From assembly GCA_008828725.1 (NCBI GenBank), contig MEHQ01000383.1:60013-124012 (forward strand): a DNA stretch of 64,000 nt, in the 5' to 3' direction. This document shows, one piece after another, positions 34,701 through 46,700 of this stretch. Source of the stretch: Saccharina japonica. Its lineage: Eukaryota; Sar; Phaeophyceae; Laminariales; Laminariaceae. The translations under genes and the position numbers were made by a program. Position 1 is the first letter of the stretch; every line of letters begins with the position of its first letter. The notes under the pieces are model-generated. The model searched no databases, was not told the origin of the DNA, and saw nothing but the letters and a program-made list of their open reading frames with translations.

Positions 34701-37700
34701 ACTATTTTGGGAATAGTTTGGGATTTTTTTTATAATTGTTTTAGAATTTTGGCGTTTGAGCGCTCCCTGTCCACCACAATCGAGCCACGACGATGGATAA
34801 CAACGCCCAGACACCCCCACGGGGTAAGCGGGGCGCCGACGTACCGTTGAGCCGCCGTTACGCCATGGCGGTGGAAATAGCGCTGTCCATTTCGCCAGGC
34901 CACTCAAGTTTTTTTTTTTTTTTTTAATCTTCGAACCTTTTTTTCCCCTGGAAAAGGGGCCAAATAACGCCTTCTGGGGGGCGGCTCCTTTTTTTTCGGC
35001 CGTTCGTGCATGCAGGGGGTTGCGTGCAAAAAAAAAAAAAAAACGGGATTTACCTAAAAAAACACCGAACATTTCAAAAAAAAAATCGCCCGCGGCATCG
35101 GACACCGCTAAGGGTCTGTGTAATATTAACGGAGTTTACTTATGGGACAGAGAAGTATGTCGGGGTCTCACAAAAGAACTACCTGTCGAGCATGAAGATC
35201 TTCCCGTTGTAGACCCGCACGCACTCCCAAACCGCGTCTCCTCCTTGGACCGAAGAATCAAAGACGGACACCTGTTCAAGGACAGCGTTCAATGCATTAC
35301 GTACCCGACAGCAGTTATTATAAGAACATCCTTTGTTGGCTACGTAGGGCTAATGGCTTCTTGTGATATCAACGATGAGCATAAAAAGGCTCGTGAAGGC
35401 TATTTTTGCCACGTAAGGCTCGCGGCTTATTGTTACATCAACGATGAGCATAAAAAGGCTCGTGAAGGCTAGTTTTGCCACGTAAGGCTCGCGGCTTGTT
35501 GTGACATCAACGATGAGCATAAAAAGGCTCGCGAAGGCTATTTTTGCCACGTAAGGCTCGCGGCTTATTGTGGCATCAACGATGAGCATAAACAGGCCCG
35601 AAAAGGCTACGTGTCACTACATAATATACAGGATGTCTATAGAGCGGCGTTCCTCGCTCTGAGCACAAAAAAAAAAACGCTTCTCCAGAAATCCTTAAAA
35701 TATTGAAATAAAGTCAGCCTGAAATTCTTACCGCCTGAAATTATTACCTCCAAAATTATTAACGCGCGTCGCACGTACTTGCAGGGCTGAGAATTGGCGG
35801 CTTGCAACTCACCGGTCAGTTATTATTACGGGTAACCATGAGTAAATAGGGGACCTATATGGGACGGTAACCCCCCAGCAGGTTATCTGTTTCTTCGTGT
35901 TTGGTGTAGAGACAGAAACGCCGAGGTGGGTGGGTTGTATACACATGGTATGGCGTTCCCACAACCCTCGGGGGTCAGCAACACGAGGTAATTAATCTCA
36001 GAGCGCTCCCGAGGAGCCGAAAAGTGAAAAAAAAAAAAAAAAAAAGTAGCCGAAAAAAAAAACTTGGCCACAAGATATGCGTTACGAAAAGCAAAGAGAT
36101 GCCGGACGCGAACGTCGAACCGAACGAAATTTTTAAGTTGGAAACATCTTGCAAAACGGACGGAGGCGGGGAAGACAACTGCACATTCAATAATAACAGC
36201 AGCACCTGGACCGCAACCAACATGAACATGGACGCCAAAGGACACTGAAAATGAAAGTCCTGGTTTTACTTTACTTTCCACCAATGCTGACAACAGTTGA
36301 TAGCTGTGTTGGGACAATCCTCCCCCTTATATTACGGGTTAGCCGGGGAGGGCCTCGAAGGGTATTTGATGATACTGAGGCGGTCTAGGGGGTAGGTAGG
36401 ACCTGGTATCTACATCACCCCCCTCTTTTTCAGACGTGCGAACATGCCCGTCTTTTAAAAGGTACGCACAAAAAATCTTACAGATTTATCTATTTTTACG
36501 AACAAATATTTGGTCCTATTTACTATATGGTCCTCCCGCAGAAAGCACCCGAGATTTGATATTGACCCTCTTATTAATAGGCGAAATCCTCTTTCGTAAT
36601 ACAGTCATGGTCCCTCTATAGTGCCGATATGCCCTATATAGTGCCTTTAATGGCTATATGCCCTCTATAATGCCGGTACGCCCTCTATAGTGCCGGTATG
36701 CGCCAACTAACAATGACAGCGCTATAGCGGCAACCGGCACTACTCCGCACTCTGCTCCCGTCCCTGTGGGGGGTGCCTCTGTTGTTTTTTTTTTGCATTT
36801 GTTTTTGTCCGTTACAAGGGCTCCGCATGGATGCCGGCATAATGTGTCAATTACCTGGATCAACTGGATCGCGTAAAGGGTGGGGGTGGTGGCACTGTTT
36901 CTTTGGGGGTATTTGTTTCTATCGGCTATACCGGCCCCGCTCTGGCATAGTTCAGCGTACCACCAGTTTTTATTAACACAGCAGTGCCGGTCTCCCTGTA
37001 GTGCCGGTATAATGAGCGCCACCCAACAATACCGGCATTATAGCGGCAACAGGCATTAATTCCTCTGCATACTGCTACACTGGTCAATCCCATCTGTGCC
37101 AAACACAGGCGCTATAGCGGGCAGCTGGCACTACCCAACCGGCACTATTTAATCACATATGATATGTGCCAAGCGATTTCACAGGCATTATACCAGGCAG
37201 CCGGCACTGCTCAACCAGCACTATAGATGGACCACTGCTGTAGTGTGTGTGTTGATCACATTAAACCGTTCTTTCTACCCGTCGACATCGAGCACACCCA
37301 GAAGTCCGTGCCGACTCTTTATCCTAAAGAGATAAAGCTCTGTGGTCACAAAACCACAACACGTATACATAGATACTACAAGTACATTGTTGCGCAGTAA
37401 GCAGAACAGACCACGCACTGACATGCACGACCGGCACGACATACACATGCTAGCAATCCAGATGCGTTGGAAGAGAAAAGAGACAACACGAAACAGAAAA
37501 CTGTGCATAGTAGATACATATTTAGTACCTTGGCCATGCGACGAGGAATCAGATACCCGCCCACCCAGACCAAAATCCCCTCGTTTGCAGTGACAGCGCC
37601 GAGGGCGGTCTCCTCCTGGCCGGCGGTTTCAGCTCTGGCGGGAACGGCGCGCGGAACCTTCCCCAGCTTTCCGTAGCCGGTAACGGCCTTCGTTCGGAGC

Positions 37701-40700
37701 AGCTCGTAGATCGGCATGCACTCCTGCAAAACATTGTTTTATCATATCAGCATTTTCATTAGCGACGCCTGCCACGGTAAAGGTGCGCCATTTTTTTTGC
37801 CTTCTGAGGGTGGTTACTTAAGGAGCTCTATGTACCTCACCCACAAACCCATTATGGAGGCAACCAAAAGTGCTGTATATGATATGTATCCGATGAACAA
37901 TCCCATGGCCTACGTACACTAGGAAAAAATTTGCACCATCACAAGAATGAATGAAATTATGATGACTGTGGGTTAATGAGCCCCGTCGTTCAGAAATAAA
38001 GTATGCCATAATGAACTGCTACCTCGCCATATTGGTAAAAACTGAGACACAGAAGAAGCACGCCTGCTACCTGACCATGTTGTAAAAAAAGCAAGCATAG
38101 AAGAAGCACGCCCGACTAGCGTGTCTAACAACGTACCACGCAGCTTGCAAAGTTGAGCTTCAACCGCTCAATCGGTCCCGTGTGCTCCCAGCGGCTGGCG
38201 TATTTTGTATTTTTTTTTATAAAAACTGCAACCTCGATCACGGCACCCGTCTAGCACGGGGGATCATAGTAAATAGCACCTACGGTATACACAAAAAAAA
38301 ACGATATATTTCCCTATCTTTACTAACACTATTTGGTCCCGTTTGCTATGGTCTCCCGTAATAGCTGTATTAGCTTATTACGGGAGACCATAGTAAATAG
38401 GACCTACGGGTACACCCAAAAACCTACATATTTACCTATTTTTACTAACAATATGTGTTCCTATTTACTATGGTCCTCCGGAATAGTACGTTTTCGCCAC
38501 CCGTCAGTGTATTATAAGCAGCCATGAAATTCAACGTTGACCACTCATAAAACACTCCCGGAAAGAAGGAGTTTGTCGATTTCAGGCAGGCGTTTTTGTT
38601 TGTAGGAGGGGGAGGAGGGGGGACGGGGGGAGGGGTGTACTCATGTCGTGCATGACCGTAGTCGTGTGACCATAGAACCTTGCATCGCTACAGTGCCGGG
38701 ACGAGGTTTTGTGAACAAATCGTCTTGTTTTGTAGTGTTAGTATGGTTGGATAAGAAAGAAAATAAAAAACTTTAAACAACGAAAAATCGACACGATTTC
38801 ACCCCTATGCGATTCGATTCGTTCCAATCAGGTTCATACAAGTTGTGCGTAGGGCGGGGTGTACTTCATGTTCATTCATGGCCGTGGTCGTATGATCATA
38901 GACCCTCGCATCCCTACAATGTCGGCGGGGGGGACTGTACTCATTAGCCGCATGTCGTGCATGGCCGTACCCGAATGACCATAGACCTTCGCATCCCTAG
39001 GGGTCCAGGGTGTTCATTCTGATTAGCCGGTAACGGCCTTCGCTTGGAGGAGCTCTGACATCGGCATGCACTTCTGCTTCATAGAGGAATATTAACAGAT
39101 CGTCCGGTAACATGCCGGATCAAGGTACGGTCGTAGATTCCCTTTAACCCTAACCCTAACCCCAAACCTGACCACTCTTATTAGTGACCTGTAAATTTCC
39201 CGGAAATATCCCACCGGATGAAATGCGAATACTACTGGTTTCATATGCGCCCAGCATGCTACCTACGGTTGGGGTGCCCCTGCAAAGTTCGGAGAAATTT
39301 ATGAGAAATTTATGAGGATCCTCGCTTGAGGAGCCCCATACCTCACCCAAAGCTGTTTTTTTTTTTAATACGTACAAGTAGGCTTATCTCGATGAGCTAC
39401 CCTACGCCATGTTCTACATGCAGGTGTTATAGCGAAAACCTATTGTGCACCACAAATAGTATATTATGCTTCGCGGTCGGGGACGGCTCCAACACCAACC
39501 ACCCCCGCTCACCTCGAGGAGAGGGGCGAGATTTTGGTCGAATTTCGTGTAGCGGGGGGTGTTGTCGAAGCACGTCGACTTGCGGCACCCTTCGTACCTG
39601 CCAAGCGACGATACGCGCGTAGGGAAAAACAGAAACGGTACGAAGCCCAGAAACGGTGACCCAGAAACGGTAACATGTTTGTATACGCTACTGTCGGGCG
39701 TGATCAAGGTTACCCAGGCGGCCATACAAGCATAAACAAGGCGCCTTGTCAACAAATACGCGTCGGACCCATGCCGCGAAAAAGGGTTACACTTGTGAGC
39801 CAAACCTTTCACAGCTCGGACAGATCCATTCGATTCTCGCTTATGTATGATCTAGATCTTTCAGGGAAAATATACGTGTATTCCTGATCTGTAACGGTTT
39901 AGCTCATATTGCCGGCTGTGAGCTGTACACATGTCACACCTCGGCCAGATCCATCGATCCCCGCTTCTGCATTATCTGTATGATCTGCATGATCTGCATG
40001 ATCCGTATGATCTGCATGATCTGTATGATCTGCATGATCTGTATGATCTGTATGATCTGCATGATATCTATGATATCTATGATATCTATGATCTGTACGG
40101 TATGTATTATATGTAGGATCTGTACGGTATGTATGATATGTATGATCTGTATTATCTGCATGATCTGTATGATCGGTACGATCTAGCTCATGTTGCCGGG
40201 CGGGAGCCGTAAACATCTAACAACTCGGATAGATCCATCAATCCCCGCTTCTTCATAAAAAAATTGTTGCAGTCATGGATTCTAAGACAGATAAAACTGC
40301 AGCCTTAAATGAAGCACGTTACATTACCGCCATGACTCACTGCAAAAACCATTTCCCCGTTCTTAATTTTCAAGAACTGTTGTCGCCTAACACGCTGAGT
40401 TCGGTACTGTAACGCTAAAACGTGGCCCGTCGCACCACCTCATCACTCACCGCAAACTAAAATTCTCACTTTTAATGTCCAAGATTTCACTCACCGCAAA
40501 CTAAAATTCTCCCATTTGATTTCCCAAGATTTTTTTGTTTTCGTCTACAAAAACAAAAAACGCTTGAGATTGGCACAATCCCGCAACCTTAAATTGATGG
40601 CGCGCCATATATTACCCTGCATGGGGCCGAAAACAAACCAGCTTAAGGCGCGACCAAAGTATCACATACACGCAGCTTGCAAAGATGAGTTTCGACGAAA

Positions 40701-43700
40701 TCCTTCATCTCACAGGTGACGAATGCTACGTACGGTAAAGGTGCACCGTGTATTTCCTGAGGGTGGGGTCACTTGAGGAGCTCTCTACTAATAGTAAGCC
40801 ACCTGCCTTTGGAGGAAAATAAAAGCGCGACCCGATGAAGAATCCGATTGCTTTAAGTATACAATGGAAATTATTGCAGCACAATAATGAAATTCGGACG
40901 GTTTTGGGGTATTAACCCCTTAAGAACTGGTCCCACGAATTTGTGGACAAGCTACTTGGAATTAGTGTGGGACATTTTTTCAGTTCTGAATGGGTTAAGA
41001 AGCCCCGTCATTCAGAAAAATGTTCCAGCAAAAAAAAGGTACAGTACCTCTATTATCGTAGCACGCGTCAGCTGAGTTGTTTTCAAGTTCCATAAAATAC
41101 ATACTTCGAAGTATATCGTATATCGCCCCTGTCACCCGCCAATCTCACCAAACGTAGCCCCAGCATCCGTCGTACGGCTTGGGGCCCGCGGGCCAGCTGA
41201 GCTGCTCCGGCGCGTACGGTATGCCGAGCAACTCGGAAACCTCAGTCAAAACGCCTTTGGGGTTTGCACGAAGGAGTTCAGCGTCCACGACGATCGGCTC
41301 CTTGGGAGGCGGAGGGAGTAGGGGGGAGTCACGCGATGAAAGTGAGACGAAGGGTAAAGTGGTAAAAAACGTACTCATTTGTTGCTTGCCTTAGTCATTT
41401 GACCATTGGGGGTGGGGGGGGGGTGTACTCATGTTGTGCAGGCCGTAGTCATATGACCATAGACCCTCGCATCCCTACAATGCCGGGACGGAGCGCATTG
41501 GGTTTTCACCAACCAGGCAGACATTGCTTGCACCAAGCGCGAAACGCCGTGAGGTATTGGGCAGTCGCATGGAGGGTGAGCTGAATCCTGCTAAGAACCG
41601 CCTCTGAGGCGGACTTGCATATGGACGACAGCTTCAATGAGTTAATTTAATTTCTGGTGTGGCCACTTCCGGAGACAGCAATGGGTTTTACTATGTACTG
41701 CCTCGCGGATGCCTTACCATTTTAACACTACGTGATACGACCATTCCCCTTGTGCGGAACAAGGTTCTCCACCCCGCACAAATGATCTACTCGACCGCCA
41801 GCTTTGTGACCGCCAAAAAAAAACAAAAAACGGCACCCTGGTTGTCTAGCTCACGCAGCGAGTGGCGTGTTTTACAGCGTCGTTGCCAACCGACGCCAAC
41901 CCAACCTATAAATATATGGGGACATATTTATGGAGGGGGGGGGGGTGGGGATACTCATTTGTTGCTTGCCTTAGTCATTTGACCATTGACCACGCATCCC
42001 TTTCGAGACGGAGCCTGGGTGCGGGGGGGGGTGTACTCATGTCGTGCATGGCGGTAGTCATACAACCACAGACCCTCGCATCCCTACACTGCCGGGACGA
42101 AGCACGTCGGGGTTTCACCAACAAAGCAGGCATTGTTTTCACGAAGCGCGAAGCGCCGTGAGGTAGAGGGGAGGTGTGGGGGGGGGTGTACTAATGTCGT
42201 GCATGGCCGTAGTCGTAAATATGACCATAGACCGTCGCATCCCTATGATGTCGGGACGGGATCAAGGCGGGTTTTCACCGACCAGGCATATACAGTGTTT
42301 GATTGCACCAAGCGCGAAGCACCGCGAGGTTGTTCATCGAGCCGCATGAAGGATGAGCCGCATACTACTAAGAACCTCTTGGAAGGCGGGATTTCTTGCA
42401 AAACATGGATGACAGCGTCGAATCAATTGGTTTGTTTTCTTGCCTCAGTCATTTGACCATTGACCACGCATCCCTTTCGAGACGGAGCACCGTTCCTACT
42501 CCTAGTAGAAACACCTCCAACATTTGGGCGCCCATTACGTTGTTTCCATATATTACAAAGAAAAGTTTTGCTAATAATATCCCCTTCCTGTTTCGCCTCC
42601 TTTGGCCACCATCTATGTCCTAAGATAGAGATCGTTTTCTCCCTACTATCTAGTGTACCAAACTTCTTCATGTCACATTCGTCTATTTTCCTCGTTTCCT
42701 CTTCTAACACACCCCGTTCCTCCTTGAACATTTCACATTCTCCGTAGCCATTGGGGGGGGGGGCGATATGGGCAAAGCACACCGGGTTGTTAAAACATAC
42801 CCGCAGGAATGCACACGGCCCTCCCACATGCCCCCACTACAAGTGCGCAACAGCAGCTAAGATTTTCCCCTATTTTGACTCGCAAGGCCCGCGACTTATT
42901 GTTTGTGCCAGCGTTGAGCATAGCCTCTTGAAGAGGCCATAACACAGGGTTTCGAGTGGTGTTCCTCGGTGAACACAACTGCTTAAGGGGTAAATCCTTT
43001 AGCAAAAAAAAACCACGCCTGAAAAAATATGAACCCTCTCAAAATCTCAACACATGTCGCATTAAGCCTGAACATTCTGAACTCCTCCAAATTCTCAACA
43101 CATGTCACATGAGCGTGAAAAATCTTAACTTTATCCCAAATCATCAACACATGTCTCGCGTACGCCCGAAGATTCTGAACTCTCCCAAATTCTCAACACA
43201 TGTCGCATTATGCCTGATAATTCTGAACTCTCCCAAATCATCCACACATGTCGCAGAAATGCCGTAGACCTTACGCGAAGGCAGCTCACCTGACCACTTG
43301 ATCGGACGAGAGAGTAGGCGTTCAGCAGATCCAGCATACCGATCTGCCATCAGAAAAAAAACGGCAAAAAAAAACAAAAAAGGACCGTGAGCTGACACGT
43401 ACTACGGTAGAGATGCACTGCTTTTATTTTTCTGAAGCCTTCTCGCATGGGGAGCTCTATCAACCCATTCAGAACTGAAAAAAAAACATGCCACACTAAT
43501 TCCAAGTAGTTTATCCCCAAAAACGGGGAACCGACCGGTTCTTAACCACCCCATTTTTGTTTTTTTCAAGAAAAAAATATAAAGAGCAACCCGATGGAGA
43601 GAAATCCCATGCCCTCGGCATACATAAAAAATCTGCTTGCAAAAACAATAAATGCTATTTCGACCATTTTGGGTTATAACTCCTTAAGAACTGGTCCCAC

Positions 43701-46700
43701 GAATTTGGGGACAAAAAATACTGAAATTCGTGTGGGACTTTTTTTTTCAGTTCTGAATGGGTTAAGGAGGGAGCCCCCCGTCATTCCGAATTGTGTTTAG
43801 CCAAAAAGCGCTACTTCTATCGTACCCATAAGAAAACAAACGGTAGGGTCACATGGGTTGTGAGTTAGTTAGCTGACCACAAGTCACCGATAAAGAGACG
43901 CGTGTTTTTTTGCCTTCTAGGGGTGGCGCCTAACTATTTATGAGGCTCATCATTTGATCATAATAGCACAGGACTGTATAGAAGCTCGCCATACCCCCAC
44001 CAAGCAACCGGTTTCAGGGATAAGCGAAAAAAATAGGCAACTCGATCAACAATCCCAGAGCCTAGAGTCGATGATCTAGATGACGATCCAGACGATGATT
44101 TAGATGATCTAGACGATGATCTGCATGATGATCTAGATGTCTGTATGATGATCTAGATGATGATCTGCATGTTGATCTAGATGATCGATATGATGATCTA
44201 GATGATGATCTGCATGATGATCTACATGATGATCTAGACGATGATCTAGATGATGATATAGATTATCTAGATGATGATATAGATGATGATATAGTGATGA
44301 TATAGATGATGATATAGATTATAATCTAGATCATGATCTAGATGATCTATTAATAGATGATCTACAGTAGATTATCTAGATTGTGCTCTGTCTACAAAAA
44401 CTCACCTCTTTCAGGTTGGCGTGGATGTTGGTGTTCCACGACGGCAGCATGTGGATTGGTGTCCTGATCTGGATGATGTTTCGGCACTTGGGCAAAAAGT
44501 GGAGATCCAAGTTCCTGATCTGTGTGTGTGCACAACCAACCCACCCCCAAGCGACGAAACAGGAAGGGGATAAGATTTAAAAAAAACGTATTCATGTAAT
44601 ATATGGAACCAACGTAATGAGCGCTCCAACTGTTGGAGGTATGTCTATAAGGGGTAGGAACGGTCCTAGGAACGGTGCCCCACCTCGGAAGGGATGCGTG
44701 GTCAATGGTCAAATGACGAAGGCAAGCAACACATGAGTACGCCACCCCGTCTATGGTCATGCATGCGACTACGGCCATGCATGAATATCGAGTACACTTC
44801 CCCCCTGCGCCATCACAGCCGAAAACGAAACGCAAGTGTATTTTTGCCTGCTGGGGACTGCCCAAAGCTGACAGATCACCATACAGCAGTAGTGGCCCCT
44901 AGATAGTGCCGGTTGAGTAGTGCCGGTTGCCCGCTATAGTGCCTGTGGAATCGCCTGGCCCAGATGGGATCACAGTAGTGGTCCCTCTAAAGTGCCGGCA
45001 TGCCCTCTATAGTGCCGGTTGCCCGTTATAGTGCCTGTGGTCTCTATATAGTGCTGGTATGCCCTATATAGTGCCAGTATGCCCTAAATAGTGCCGGTAT
45101 GCCCTATATAGTGCCGGTTTCCCGCTATAGTGCCGGTGAAATCGCTTGGCACACACGGGATTGACCAGAGTTGCAGTGTGCGGAGTAGTGCCAGTTTCCG
45201 TGATAGTGCCGGTACTGTCGGCTGGCGCATACCGGCACTATACAGGGCATACCGGCACTACTGTAGGACATGCTCCACAACAGCACACCCTAGGTTTTTC
45301 TTTGTGAGATATTGAGCAAGCGCTGTACCATACAGATCCCACCCCGCCCCACCCGTACCCGCATTAGCGCAGCGCCACGCGAGTAAATAAACAGACAGAT
45401 GAGATGATGAAGAAAAGAAGATGGGCATCCCCCCATCCGTCTCGAAACGGATGCGTGGTCAACGGTCGAATGACTGAGGCAAGAAACAAATGAGTGAGTG
45501 GTATGACAACATGGCACCAATCGCCGAGTACGCCGCAAAGCGGCAGGACCTGCACAACTCGTGTCTTAAATCCCTAATTGCTCTTATCTTGCGCGTTTTT
45601 AAACCAGGGTCGCCACTGACAAATCGTTTCGATCGCTCGAGACTCCCTAGTGCGCTTATCTTGTGCGCTCTTGAAACCGAGAAACCAACGGACAAGCCGC
45701 TTTCTCCGCTCTTAATTATCCAATATTCTTCTCTCGCGCGTTCTTAAACCGAGGTACTAAATGACACGCCGTTTTGACCGCTCTTAACTCCCGACAGCCC
45801 TTATCTTACACGCCCTTAAAACGAGGTGCCAAATGGCAAGCCGTTTTCGCCGCTCTTAACTCCCTAATGCTCTTATATCGCGCGTTCTTAAACCGAGGTA
45901 CCCACTGACAAACCGTTTTCGCCGCTCTCAACTCACTAGTAATAATGCTCTTATCTTGCGCGCTCTTACACCGAGATACCAAATGACAAGCCGTCTTTAT
46001 TACTGCTCTTTAATTGCGCGCTCTTGAACCGAGATACCAACTTACAAGCTGTTTTGATTAATGCTCTTAAACCCGTTAATAACAGCAACCATTATCGTTT
46101 TGGGACACACTACGTATCTTGACTTAGTGTGGGACAGGACACGTTACTTTTCATTAGTTGTGTGTAAGGTTTTAACTCCCAAAATGCTATTTTATCTTGG
46201 TCGCTCTTAAACGGAGGTACCAACTGACAGATTGTTTTCACCGCTCTTGAACTCGTTGAAAACTGCAACCATTATCGTTTTGGGACACACCACGTTGACT
46301 TGGTGTGGGACACCCTTTTTTTCAATAGTGGTGTATAAGGGTTTAACTCGCAAATGCTCTTATCTTGTGCGTTCTTAAACCGAGGTACCAAATGACAAGC
46401 CGTTTTCATCGCTCTTAACTCCCTAGAATGTTCTTATCTTGCGCGTTCTTAAACCGAGGTACCAACTGGCAAATCGTTTTCACCGCTCTTAAACTCGTTA
46501 ACAGCCGCAACCATTGTTGTTTTCACCGCTCTTTAAACGGGGCACCCAGTGTGCATAGGTACCTGCTTGGCCATGTGCTTCATGTACACCACCGGCTTGG
46601 GCGTTGGTCCCACCGCCACTTCTCTGATCCATCGGTCGCCGTCCGAGTCCTGGCACGACGAACCAAGCGCAATATGTGACAAAAGGAAATGAGGAAAATA

